Below, in pieces: positions 45,725 through 54,849 of a stretch of DNA of 64,000 nt (positions are counted from its first letter, which is position 1; each line of letters starts with the position of its first letter). Below the pieces are notes generated by a model. It was not told the origin of the DNA. It was given only the letters and a program-made list of their open reading frames with translations, and made no database searches. Source of the stretch: Gimesia chilikensis. GTDB taxonomy: Bacteria > Planctomycetota > Planctomycetia > Planctomycetales > Planctomycetaceae. The position numbers and the translations under genes are program-made. The stretch lies in contig NZ_VTSR01000005.1 in NCBI RefSeq assembly GCF_008329715.1, positions 496,001-560,000 on the forward strand. Direction: 5' to 3'.

Positions 45725-45740
45725 ATTTCGGCGCCGAAAT
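45725..45740. promoter_or_regulatory. Palindromic site 2 upstream of the sigma-54 activator
   Basis: ATTTCGGCGCCGAAAT is a perfect 16-bp palindrome containing the same TTCGGCGC half-site as site 1. Together they look like paired binding sites of one dimeric regulator. Confidence 0.6.
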
Positions 45741-45893
45741 TTCAAGTCTGGGTGTCGAAACCTGATAAAATAGAGGTTTTACAATCCCTCAACCCACTCA
45801 AAATAGATAAAAATGAAGCGCCATCCAAGAATTCACTCCAGTTTTCGCACTTTTTTGACGGTATTTTCGACCTTCCTCTAATACAACACACTT

Positions 45894-45910
45894 TTGGCAT
45901 GTCATCTGCA
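45894..45910 (+). promoter_or_regulatory. Candidate sigma-54 (-24/-12) promoter pointing rightward
   Basis: TTGGCATGTCATCTGCA has the invariant GG and GC exactly ten bases apart and agrees with the sigma-54 consensus except at two positions. It lies 150-220 bp from the two palindromes, a normal distance for sigma-54 enhancers, but no protein gene lies downstream on this strand; a small RNA is possible. Confidence 0.4.
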
Positions 45911-46195
45911 TTAAGTTTTTATTAGAAAGTTGTTCGGCAACCGTGAAACGGAGTTTCTGGTTCTTTGGAACCCGGTTTTGCCTTCAGCTTTCTGAACCCA
46001 GCCTGGCCCTTAAGAAGGAATCTGGTCTGGACGGACATTATCCAGAAGGTCCCCCTGATTTGCGAGTTCTGACCCAGCAAGCTCATCAGTTTCTGTGAAG
46101 TGTATAATCTACGATATCCCGTCCACAATTCACCGCCTTCTTAAGGGCTTTCTTTATGCGCCGCGCAACACTCCCATCGGCGTTTACACTCCCGA

Positions 46196-46957
46196 TCAGG
46201 CAAACTGCCCCAGATACACATTAGTATCGTATTCAAACCGCACCTTGCCTGCTGTCTGATGAGCTTCGAAGATTACTTCCAGCTGACTCAGCATTTCGTC
46301 GTACCCGGCATCCCCCTGATTGGGACAGTAAGACGACGAGAGCACTCGCCCCGTCAACGCGGGCAGATCGAAGATCTGTTCATTCTGAAATGTAAATTTG
46401 CTGAATGAGTCAGGAGCAAAAAAGTGGGCAAAATCTTCATCCGTAATTCGGGTGTGATTCACATCCTGGTAATCGGTGGCGTATTCGAGCAGCAAAGCTT
46501 CATATGCCCGCAGAAAGGGCGTTGTATCAGTTCTGCGTTCATTCCAGATCAGAGCCCCCCAGCCTCCCGGTTTCAGAATCCGCTGAAACTCCTGCCTGGC
46601 ACGTTGCTGGTCAAACCAGTGAAAGGCCTGCCCTGCGACGACAATATCAAACTTCCCTGTCGGCAGACTGGTCTCTTCAGCCGTTCCGTTGATACTGTGA
46701 AAGTTCTGATAAGCCCCGAGCAGTCGTTCCGCCGCCGACCGCATCTCGGCATTCGGCTCAACACCATAAACGGTATTATGGTGCTCCAGGAAAAGTTGAG
46801 AGGAAATCCCGGTGCCCGATCCGATGTCGGCAATCAGGGATTCGGGGGTAAGACCACAGTTTGTCTTCAAGCAGTCCAGAACCGCTTCCGGGTAACTCGG
46901 TCGGTATTTAACATAATTTTCAACGCGATCAGAGAAGCGACTGGTACTGTCTTTCAT
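46196..46957 (-). CDS. Class I SAM-dependent methyltransferase
   Basis: The 253-residue product starts at MKDSTSRFSDRVENYVKYRPSYP, supported by CGGAG upstream; the frame extends 23 codons further. Motif I, IADIGSGTGISSQLFLE, near residue 40 binds SAM; FDIVVAGQAFHWFDQQRARQEFQRILKPGG with the HWF signature follows, as in the methyltransferase type 11 family related to yeast Tmt1 and to UbiE/BioC-like enzymes. No partner identifies its substrate. It is 96 bp downstream of the DUF900-like hydrolase gene on the same strand and may be co-transcribed. Confidence 0.92.
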   Translation of the reverse strand: MKDSTSRFSDRVENYVKYRPSYPEAVLDCLKTNCGLTPESLIADIGSGTGISSQLFLEHHNTVYGVEPNAEMRSAAERLLGAYQNFHSINGTAEETSLPTGKFDIVVAGQAFHWFDQQRARQEFQRILKPGGWGALIWNERRTDTTPFLRAYEALLLEYATDYQDVNHTRITDEDFAHFFAPDSFSKFTFQNEQIFDLPALTGRVLSSSYCPNQGDAGYDEMLSQLEVIFEAHQTAGKVRFEYDTNVYLGQFA

Positions 46958-47053
46958 GATACAGGCTCCGGCACTCAGCAGTTTGTATGTCGTAGGGAAC
47001 TTCATAAATAGTGATGAAGCTGACACTGCCGATTATACCTGAACCAGGCACTG

Positions 47054-48262
47054 TCACAGACTGGCGGACCTGACTTTTCTGATTTCCGGCGGTTCTTTGT
47101 CAAATGCCCAGTACTGGTGCCCCTGAAATTCCCGGGAGACCAGCCATTTGCGCTGGGTTGCGGAACTGTTCTGCTTCAACACCGCAAACAGATCGCTCAA
47201 GACGGCCCGATTACTGCCATAATAGGAATGGCTCATGAAACTGGTGTCGACCGCGGACACATCTATGGTCTCGACGCCTTCCATAATTAAAGGCTCGCGG
47301 GAGTCACCTGCCCTGCGTTCCTGATTGACTGCTTCGGAAGCCACCAGCGCCACATCCCCCGACCCGGAATAGAGGGTGACCCGACCAGACTGTTCGATAA
47401 TCGCGGGTGCCAGCTTCCGGAATTCGCTCACGCCCACATCGGGTGCCGCCAGCACTACATTCTGGAAGGGCTTGGTTTCCGCAAAATTATCGGGCAGGCG
47501 ATTCATGGCCCGCATCACAACACGGTTCCCCATGCTGTGCACCACAATATTGATTTTCGTTCCCTGGGGAACTGATTTCACCATTGTTTCCAGGAACTGC
47601 GCCATCGGCTCTACACTGGCCTGGGCAACCTGACCATCCAGTAGATACTTCTCGACGCCACCCTGCGAAGGCCAGCTGTAACAGACTACTGCTCCATTAA
47701 AGGGCAGTTCATTAGCAATTTGTGCCGCCCGCTGCACCGCGCTGGGGAAATTGACATTAAACCCGTGTACGAACAACAGCACATCTTTCTGAGGAGACTT
47801 AGCAATCAGCGTGTTCAATTCCTCAAAGAAATTCACCTCGGGGACCGCGGAGAGACTGTTGATCTCAACCTGTCCATCCGGTGCCGGCGATCCCTGCCAG
47901 ATGGTTTGGATCACTTTTGATTTCAGATCGCTGTGATTCTTACGTGAGATCTGCACCTCACTGGATCCATACTGCAGACTCCGGTCAAATTCATTGGTGT
48001 AGCCGATCTTTCCCTCTGGATTCCGTTCCTGGGACCGGTTCGTCGCATACAGAACTTTCCAGTTGGTGTATTCATCAGTCTGCCGGGCTGCGACCGGATC
48101 TTTGAGAGACTCTGCATACGAGTCTACCAGCTGTTGTGAGAGCGCACCGGTCACTTTGCCTGTGTAAACCAGATCCATTTTGGATTTCATGGTCGCACAG
48201 GAGAGACAAAGACACGCGCATAGACAGAAACAGGCTCCGGAACGGAGTAGTGGGGTTTTCAT
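47054..48262 (-). CDS. DUF900-like alpha/beta-hydrolase lipoprotein
   Basis: I start at MKTPLLRSGACFCL (402 residues) with GGAG upstream. The Cys-rich signal (CFCLCACLCLSC) ends in a lipobox, so the mature protein is lipid-anchored. The body fits DUF900-type esterases: VLYATNRSQERNPEGKIGYTNEFDRSLQYG before the fold, an oxyanion region LLFVHGFNVNFPSAVQRAAQIA, VCYSWPS, nucleophile IVVHSMGNRVVMRAM (HSMG elbow), and LAAPDVG. The catalytic His is probably in MSHSYYGSN near residue 345. Substrate is unknown; relatives are envelope hydrolases. It heads a possible two-gene transcript with the methyltransferase. Confidence 0.88.
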   Translation of the reverse strand: MKTPLLRSGACFCLCACLCLSCATMKSKMDLVYTGKVTGALSQQLVDSYAESLKDPVAARQTDEYTNWKVLYATNRSQERNPEGKIGYTNEFDRSLQYGSSEVQISRKNHSDLKSKVIQTIWQGSPAPDGQVEINSLSAVPEVNFFEELNTLIAKSPQKDVLLFVHGFNVNFPSAVQRAAQIANELPFNGAVVCYSWPSQGGVEKYLLDGQVAQASVEPMAQFLETMVKSVPQGTKINIVVHSMGNRVVMRAMNRLPDNFAETKPFQNVVLAAPDVGVSEFRKLAPAIIEQSGRVTLYSGSGDVALVASEAVNQERRAGDSREPLIMEGVETIDVSAVDTSFMSHSYYGSNRAVLSDLFAVLKQNSSATQRKWLVSREFQGHQYWAFDKEPPEIRKVRSASL

Positions 48263-48388
48263 TTCGGAGATCTCCGAAAGGGAAGGGAGGTTTGAGAGAG
48301 AGGCGGGAAGCATAGCGAATTTCCTCAATCAGGTGAACCCCAAAAACACCTGTCCACATAAATGCTCCCAAATTCGGCTCAAATCTCC

Positions 48389-49177
48389 TTAGCCTGGCAG
48401 TTCATCACCGGCCAGAGCAAGGGCGAAATTGATCGCATTAAACAGCGCATGCATGAACACATTGGCAATGTAACTTCGCCGGTAGTAATAGAGCGTCCCC
48501 AGCAGAAACGCAAGCGGAAACAGAGGGATCGAGTCCGGAAACCCATGTACCAGGCTGAAAATCAAGGAACTGACGACGATCGCCCGCAACGGAGTCAGAA
48601 AGCCCTCCAGCCAGCTCTGTAACAGCACACGATAGAGGAGTTCTTCAAACAGGGGAGCCACCACGATCGCCGACAGAAAAACCCAGCCAATCGCGACCAC
48701 ACCCGGAGCGGACCGCAATAACTGTAACAGTGGGTGCAGTGTTTCCTCCGAACGGAAAGGATGTGTGGCCACCAGCAGTAGAATGACGGGCACCAGGGCC
48801 AGCAGAAACCCGAGTGCACCGTCCCGCAGTTGTGTGGGGATCTGATCCAGCCGAAATCCAAGTTGTGCCAACGATTTCCAACTGACCATCGTCAGAATCA
48901 GCAGCAGGATCCCTGTCAGCGCGAGTAAAATCAAACAGGACTGGATAATCTGGTTCAGCTCCAGCGGCGCAGGCGGTGGTGGATTCAACGATACAACCAC
49001 CTGATAGCATATCCAGAGCAACGCCAGCAGAACCGGCGGCGACAACTCGGATGTGGTCCGCTCGGGATTCAACTCGAAGACCGGCGTCAGACTTTGCGCC
49101 TTGATAATGAGAAACCAATAACGGATGCTCACCAGGGTCAGCAGCAAGAGTAAAAATTGTAACACGATGGGAACCAA
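48389..49177 (-). CDS. CPBP-family intramembrane metalloprotease
   Basis: The 262-residue protein has about eight hydrophobic segments and the motifs of the CPBP/Abi (CAAX-like) glutamic-type intramembrane protease family: LFEELLYRVLLQSWLEG (the EExxxR motif), a second motif FSLVHGFPDS and a third FMHALFNAINFALAL. These residues line the catalytic site of Rce1-like enzymes. Functions range from prenyl-protein processing to bacteriocin self-immunity; the neighbours do not decide. ATG at 49177 is the first in the frame. It is divergent from trpC by about 200 bp. Confidence 0.92.
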   Translation of the reverse strand: MVPIVLQFLLLLLTLVSIRYWFLIIKAQSLTPVFELNPERTTSELSPPVLLALLWICYQVVVSLNPPPPAPLELNQIIQSCLILLALTGILLLILTMVSWKSLAQLGFRLDQIPTQLRDGALGFLLALVPVILLLVATHPFRSEETLHPLLQLLRSAPGVVAIGWVFLSAIVVAPLFEELLYRVLLQSWLEGFLTPLRAIVVSSLIFSLVHGFPDSIPLFPLAFLLGTLYYYRRSYIANVFMHALFNAINFALALAGDELPG

Positions 49178-49374
49178 AGGGGAGCTCCTGGTTCGCTGGA
49201 ATTCAATGACATCAGGGGAGTTATGAGACCATCGTGGTGATCCCCGATCGGAATTACAAGTGGAATCATGATCGCTTTCCTCGACTCTGTGGTACTTCCG
49301 CGTCCGGGGAGTTATGCTACGGAGACAGAATCGACAATCAGTGCCCCTGCAACCATAGGTAGCCAGATAAATCC

Positions 49375-50166
49375 GTGAGCAACATTCTCGAAGAAATCAT
49401 CCAACACAAACAGGGCGAAGTCAGCCAGGCTAAAATTCGCGTGCCCGCTGCAGCGCTGGTCGATCAGTTATCAACGGCGCCTCCCATACGTGATTTTGTT
49501 GCATCCCTGCGAAACCACGGCCCTGTCGGAATGATCGCTGAGGTAAAAAAAGCCTCTCCCTCTGCCGGAATTATTCGGGATGATTTTCATCCGGTTGAAA
49601 TTGCACTGACCTATGAACGGTTCGGAGCAGCCTGTCTGAGTGTCTTGACCGACGAGAACTATTTCCAGGGGCACCTCGATTACCTTAAGGCGGTTCGTGC
49701 TGCCGTCACGATTCCCGTCATGCGAAAAGAGTTCATCATCGATCGCTACCAGATCCTGGAAGCACGCGTCGCGGGCGCGGATTGCGTCCTCTTGATCGCC
49801 GAGTGCCTGGATGATACGCAGCTGCATGATCTGTACGGCTATGCCCAGGAGCTGGGAATGCAGGCTCTGGTCGAAATCTATGAACCCGACAACCTTGATC
49901 GGGTCCTGAAACTCAACCCACCCATGCTGGGGATCAACAACCGCAACCTGAAAACATTCGTCACCAGCCTGGATCACTCCATTGAACTCAGCCCCCGTCT
50001 GCCGGAAGACTGTCTGTTGATCAGTGAGAGTGGCATTCGGAACCGCGACGACGTCCTGCGACTGCAGGAGGCCGGCGTGCGAGGCATTCTGGTAGGCGAA
50101 ACACTCATGCGCTCACCGGAAATCGGCGACAAAGTCTGCGAACTGCTGGGGCGCTCAGCTTCCTGA
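49375..50166 (+). CDS. trpC: Indole-3-glycerol-phosphate synthase
   Basis: The 263-residue enzyme closes the indole ring in tryptophan synthesis, converting carboxyphenylaminodeoxyribulose phosphate to indole-3-glycerol phosphate. The TIM-barrel signature is complete: [18 protein letters not shown] (catalytic lysine at about residue 58, SPSAG at 61-65), [44 protein letters not shown] and [12 protein letters not shown] with phosphate-binding glycines. The start is GTG with a weak ribosome-binding site. No other trp gene is adjacent, so the pathway genes are scattered, as often in planctomycetes. It is 55 bp before the Nudix-like gene. Confidence 0.96.
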   Translation: MSNILEEIIQHKQGEVSQAKIRVPAAALVDQLSTAPPIRDFVASLRNHGPVGMIAEVKKASPSAGIIRDDFHPVEIALTYERFGAACLSVLTDENYFQGHLDYLKAVRAAVTIPVMRKEFIIDRYQILEARVAGADCVLLIAECLDDTQLHDLYGYAQELGMQALVEIYEPDNLDRVLKLNPPMLGINNRNLKTFVTSLDHSIELSPRLPEDCLLISESGIRNRDDVLRLQEAGVRGILVGETLMRSPEIGDKVCELLGRSAS

Positions 50167-50221
50167 CGCAACGAATTTTCAATCAAAGTCAACCTGTTCA
50201 CATAGCATAGAAGGATCAGCG

Positions 50222-50833
<612 letters not shown>

Positions 50834-51004
50834 CTCAATTCGGCAGAATCTGCCGCTGAGAACCATGCTTCCGACCCAGGGATGACGAACTCATCCCTGA
50901 CTGTCTCAGGCAACGCCAGACAGTCGCCGGTCAACCTGCAGATGGAACGCAGGTAGACAAGCGTAAACACAAGAGCAATGAAGTGACAAAGGAGTGTCTT
51001 CAAA

Positions 51005-51676
51005 ATGAAAATCACGTTACGCGGATGGATCGTCGTGGGCTGTTTTCTGGCTGTCTTATCGGCCATGGCCATTCTGGGAGTTGGTGCTCACGCGCAGCAG
51101 CCTGCTGCCTCTAGTGCACCCGCTGAAAAAGCCAGCGGAGAAAAGCTCCCCGGCCAGATCTCAGAAGATCAGCTGGGCAACCTGCTGAAAGCCATGGGTC
51201 TGCAAGTTACCAAAACCAAGAAACGCTATGACTTTCAGTTCAAAGCCAATCAGAACAAAGAAGAATGGGAACTCTCCATGTCTGCTGTTCTGAGTGAAAA
51301 TGGCGAATGGGTCTGGGTCATGGCCTGGCTGGATCCGCTGCCCCGCAGTGCTGCCGATGTTCCGCGGACCGCCATGTTGCGTCTGCTGTCTGACAACGAC
51401 CGCATGGGCAACGGCAAATTCTTTGCTTACATCTCCAGCAACCGTCGGTTTGTTCTGCAGCGGGTGATCCCCAACCAGCACATGACCACCAAGAAATTCC
51501 ATGAAATTCTGAGCGACCTGGGCAGCAGCGTCGTGCAGTACTATCCTCACTGGTCAACTGACAACTGGAAGCGTTCCAGCACGCCAGAACCACAGGGTAC
51601 CGCACAGAAACCCGCCGCACAGCCTACCCAGTCGGCTTCAGGCGTTTCTAAATTCAACGCGACCCGTCAGAATTAA
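51005..51676 (+). CDS. Exported protein, YbjN-like fold suspected
   Basis: The 223-residue product has an N-terminal hydrophobic signal (WIVVGCFLAVLSAMAILGVGAHA-Q) and a low-complexity start of the mature chain (QQPAASSAPAEKASGEK). The middle (SEDQLGNLLKAMGLQVTKTKKRYDFQF, WELSMSAVLSENGEWVWVMAWL, FFAYISSNRRFVLQRVIPN, TTKKFHEILSDLGSSVV) has the strand-helix order of the YbjN/Tir-chaperone-like family, but the match is by eye. The C-terminus is Gln/Ala-rich and disordered-looking. Ribosome-binding site AAAGGAG is good. A clear terminator follows the gene. Confidence 0.8.
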   Translation: MKITLRGWIVVGCFLAVLSAMAILGVGAHAQQPAASSAPAEKASGEKLPGQISEDQLGNLLKAMGLQVTKTKKRYDFQFKANQNKEEWELSMSAVLSENGEWVWVMAWLDPLPRSAADVPRTAMLRLLSDNDRMGNGKFFAYISSNRRFVLQRVIPNQHMTTKKFHEILSDLGSSVVQYYPHWSTDNWKRSSTPEPQGTAQKPAAQPTQSASGVSKFNATRQN

Positions 51677-51727
51677 TCATTCTGCATCAGCTGTCATTCA
51701 GGTTGATCCAATTTTGAAGATCCGCAG

Positions 51728-51766
51728 CAATCCTTGTCACACAGTCCGTGACAAGGATTGTTTTTG
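51728..51766 (+). terminator. Rho-independent terminator of the exported YbjN-like gene
   Basis: CAATCCTTGTCAC pairs perfectly with GTGACAAGGATTG around a seven-base loop, followed by TTTTTGTT. It lies about 50 bp after the stop codon and is the clearest terminator in the window. Confidence 0.9.
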
Positions 51767-51872
51767 TTCGGACCGATTTCCGATCGCGCACTGCGACACT
51801 GCTTGATCGGATTGAGTTCGACCTGTTAAACTTTCTCTGCAGTGATATTTTCTGATAGTGAAAGAACAGTCC

Positions 51873-52904
51873 ATGCGCGTGATTCGCTTTGAGCAATTTG
51901 GAGAACCGGCTGACGTCCTCAAAGTCTGTGAGTCGGAAGAACCGGTTGCCCGAGCGGGAGAAGTACTGGTCCGCATGCTGGCCAGTCCCGTCAATCCCTC
52001 TGACCTGCTCAACATCAGAGGCGGCTATTCCACGCGCCCTGCCCTACCCGCTGTGCCGGGCTTTGAAGGAGTTGGCATCGTAGAGGCCAGCGGCGGTGGC
52101 TTACGGGGAAGTATCCTCAAAGGCAAGCGGGTCGTTGTCCTGAATCGCCAGACAGGAAACTGGGCGGACAAAGTGGCCCTTTCCAGTCAGTTTGTGATTC
52201 CTGTCTCCGGGAAACTGACTGTAGACCAGGCGGCGACTTTTTTTGTCAATCCAGCCACCGCCTATGTCCTGGTCAAACAAGTACTCAAGATTCCTGCAGG
52301 AGAATGGCTGATCCAGACGGCAGCTGCATCCGCAGTCGGCAGAATGATCATTCGACTCGGACAGCTCGAAGGATTCAAAACACTCAACGTGGTTCGTCGC
52401 CAGGAACAGGCTGCGGAATTAAAAGCACTGGGAGCGCAACATGTCATTGTGTTTAATGCGGCACATGATGACGAGCGGATTCTGATAGACCAGATCAGAA
52501 AACTGACCGGGAAACAGACTCTCCGTTATGCCATTGATCCGGTAGGAGGGAAAACCGCTTCAGCTCTGGTCAAAGTTCTGGGGGAACGTTCCCGGCTGAT
52601 AGTCTTCGGCTCACTGGACGACGCGCCGTTAAACTTCTTCTCGCGTGACCTGATTCGTACGGGCGCCAGTATCGAAGGATTCTGGCTCGCACGACATATG
52701 GAGAGTCTTTCACTCCCCGCTAAGATCAGACTCGTTTCAAAATTGACCGGATTGATCCGACAGGGAGTCCTGTCCACCGAAATCAGTGCCCGCTATCCTC
52801 TGGATCAAATCGTAGAAGCCGTCGGGGATGCCGAACGTCAGGGGACTTCTGGAAAAGTTCTGCTCACAATGCCCGCCGCCGATGGAAGCACTCGACATGA
52901 TTGA
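51873..52904 (+). CDS. MDR-family oxidoreductase (enoyl thioester reductase-like)
   Basis: The 343-residue product belongs to the medium-chain dehydrogenase/reductase family without the zinc-binding cysteines, close to 2-enoyl thioester reductases (MECR/ETR-like) and quinone reductases. Visible parts are RFEQFGEPADVLKV at the start, MLASPVNPSDLLNIRGGY, PAVPGFEGVGIVEASG, FFVNPATAYVLVKQVLKI, and the cofactor site WLIQTAAASAVGRMIIRLGQ, AIDPVGGKTAS and GKVLLTM at the end. It is expected to reduce an alkene using NADPH. I prefer ATG 51873; a GTG five codons earlier is in frame. It overlaps or abuts the NuoN-like gene. Confidence 0.9.
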   Translation: MRVIRFEQFGEPADVLKVCESEEPVARAGEVLVRMLASPVNPSDLLNIRGGYSTRPALPAVPGFEGVGIVEASGGGLRGSILKGKRVVVLNRQTGNWADKVALSSQFVIPVSGKLTVDQAATFFVNPATAYVLVKQVLKIPAGEWLIQTAAASAVGRMIIRLGQLEGFKTLNVVRRQEQAAELKALGAQHVIVFNAAHDDERILIDQIRKLTGKQTLRYAIDPVGGKTASALVKVLGERSRLIVFGSLDDAPLNFFSRDLIRTGASIEGFWLARHMESLSLPAKIRLVSKLTGLIRQGVLSTEISARYPLDQIVEAVGDAERQGTSGKVLLTMPAADGSTRHD

Positions 52905-52915
52905 TCTCTGTTCCC

Positions 52916-54073
52916 ATGCTCAATGATCTTCTTTTTTTAGCACTTGGGTTTGAGCTCATTCTGCTGTGCAACAGCGGTTTGACACTCACGCAAATACCTC
53001 AGCTCAATCGCCCTCTGGCTGCGCGGTTGATGCTGAAATCATCGTTGCCTTTAACGCTGATACTGCTCTCGGGCATCCTCCTGTTAATCGCAGTGGTTGA
53101 CTCCACGCGACTCACAGACATCCATAGCTACCTGAATACAATCTCTCCCAGACCGGGCGCGTCAGGCAATCACTTACTGCCAGCACTGGGAATCCTGTTG
53201 ACGTTATTCGGCTGCATCTTCCGCATGGGAGCCATTCCGATTCACTTTCGACAACAGGAACTCAGAACCGAAATTCCCTGCTGGATCTCCTCTACAACCT
53301 TACTGATCCCCCTCACTGCGGGCCTCAGTTTTCTGATCTTGATCGGTTCACAAATCGGCGTTGTCGAGTCTCCTTTGCTGGAACAGATTTTTTACTATTG
53401 CGCCCTGATCACACTAACCGTCTCATCCGGGCTCCTGCTCGTCGAAAAACAATTGCGCGGGCTGTTCGATCTGCTTCTCATCCAGACCACAGGCGTCTTT
53501 CTGGCGCTGCTGTCTGCTGTCTGCTGGAGGTGGAGACATGCCTCTGAGAATCCGGAGTCAGGCTCGATTCTGCAGGCGATCCAGGAATATGCACCGGAGC
53601 TCTTGTTCTCCTATCTCACTCTGGCAGGCCTGGCATTTCTGATTGATGCACTGGCACAGCAGGGCACAAAGATTCGCACGCCAGAACAATTGAGGGGGCT
53701 GTTTGCCGATCAGCGTCTGGCCGGTATCGCTGCGGTACTGCTGCTGCTAACCCTGGCCGGATTTCCTGCGCTGGCGGTGTTCCGACTGAAGTGGCAGACC
53801 TTGATCTTGCTGCTCGAAATCCATCAGCCCTCTATGACAGGCACAATGGCCACTCTGCACGCCGGCTATCTGGGTCTGGCGGTCGTTCTTGCCATCTCTT
53901 CCGCGTTGACTGCCTTTGTCTGTATCAGGTTACTGATCCAGGTCTGTTTGGCGCAGCCGCTGACGAGGCACAGACAGCGGTCGCATCGTGGCATGCTCAT
54001 CGCCTGCTATTGTTGTCTCATTGGGTCTTTAATCTTCAGCGTGAAGGTAATGCTGAATATTCAGGGAGGATAA
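52916..54073 (+). CDS. NuoN-like multi-pass membrane protein
   Basis: The ~385-residue protein has about ten hydrophobic segments and resembles the proton-translocating subunit family of complex I (NuoN/Mrp-like). The key stretch is EQLRGLFADQRLAGIAAVLLLLTLAGFPALAVFRLKWQTL, matching the pattern RGL(F/H)...LLSLAGxPPxAGFxxK, with the lysine retained. It is shorter than true NuoN (about 480 residues) and no other nuo gene is near, so complex I membership is doubtful. The start may be ATG 52916 or TTG 52901, the latter overlapping the MDR stop by four bases; both imply tight coupling to the reductase gene. Confidence 0.75.
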   Translation: MLNDLLFLALGFELILLCNSGLTLTQIPQLNRPLAARLMLKSSLPLTLILLSGILLLIAVVDSTRLTDIHSYLNTISPRPGASGNHLLPALGILLTLFGCIFRMGAIPIHFRQQELRTEIPCWISSTTLLIPLTAGLSFLILIGSQIGVVESPLLEQIFYYCALITLTVSSGLLLVEKQLRGLFDLLLIQTTGVFLALLSAVCWRWRHASENPESGSILQAIQEYAPELLFSYLTLAGLAFLIDALAQQGTKIRTPEQLRGLFADQRLAGIAAVLLLLTLAGFPALAVFRLKWQTLILLLEIHQPSMTGTMATLHAGYLGLAVVLAISSALTAFVCIRLLIQVCLAQPLTRHRQRSHRGMLIACYCCLIGSLIFSVKVMLNIQGG

Positions 54074-54093
54074 CAGACAATATAGATGTCTGT

Positions 54094-54279
54094 TTAATTG
54101 TCGTCCGAGTCAACTTTGTAGACAAAGACATGTCCACAGTGAGGACACTCGACAGAACAACCCAGACGTCGGGACTGAAATTCCATTGATGTCAGTCTGC
54201 CCGATTCGTTCATTCCATATTTGAATTCAATTTTCTGGTCGCAGTCCGGGCAGACCACTTCCGTTTCCTTTGGCTCCAT
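54094..54279 (-). CDS. Small zinc-ribbon-like protein
   Basis: The 61-residue protein has two CxxC pairs, CPDCDQK near the start and CPHCGHV near the end, which would bind one zinc ion as a ribbon. Between them is a short beta-rich segment (KIEFKYGMNESGRLTSMEFQS). The C-terminus is acidic (KVDSDDN). Such ribbons occur in many tiny proteins of unknown role, including regulators. It starts at ATG 54279 and is convergent with the NuoN-like gene. Confidence 0.65.
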   Translation of the reverse strand: MEPKETEVVCPDCDQKIEFKYGMNESGRLTSMEFQSRRLGCSVECPHCGHVFVYKVDSDDN

Positions 54280-54849
54280 TTGCTCGCTTTCCAGGGTTCA
54301 ACATCTGATTTAAAGGAGCAATCTATTTTTGCCCGGTGAGCATGTCAAAACGAACGATGCAGCTGAGATCAAATAATTGCCCAGATCAGGCGAAAGCCTC
54401 CTTATGAATCAGGAGTCGCGGATACAATGGGATTTTTGTCCAGATGTTTTGACGCTTCAAAGAGGAGACAAACTTGCACAAAAACAGCGGGGCGGCAGTT
54501 CCATGCAGGCAACCCCGTCCATCTCCATCTCTGTCCCTGAACGGGCTAGACGAAACTGCCGCCACCTGTATTCTGTGTATTGTTCAAGTCTGAAGTCATG
54601 AAATGATTCTAAATCAGGGGTGTGACAACTGTTTGGCACACCATGACATATTTTCAGGAATAAATCAAGAATCATCTTTCGCCCACAAACATCATTTCAG
54701 GGATTCTCCTCAGATGCTCCCGATAATCGATTCGCCGCAGACACACTTCGTTTCTTATGCCAAGCTGGAATGATTTGATCAGTCAGGGTAAGCTGAACGA
54801 CGTGTCTTTTCCCCCGTCAGAATATTATAAATCAACTCAAAGGTGTGCC
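54280..54849. other. Intergenic region upstream of the sugar kinase gene
   Basis: About 570 bp from the zinc-ribbon start to the preferred kinase start, with no credible gene. The kinase frame is open from 54757, but that segment lacks similarity to the family. A 74-codon plus-strand frame at 54377-54601 has nothing recognisable. Confidence 0.5.

Larger units (their letters stand above)
45607..46195. other. Intergenic region upstream of the sigma-54 activator
   Basis: About 590 bp without a credible protein gene. It holds the two palindromes at 45676-45740, a sigma-54-like promoter at 45894-45910, and short hairpins in the following 60 bp. A 68-codon minus-strand frame at 45922-46128 has no features and is rejected. 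Confidence 0.6.

Noticed and set aside
45922..46128. Minus-strand frame of 68 codons between the sigma-54 activator and the methyltransferase
   Set aside because: No domain, no signal peptide and no ribosome-binding site.
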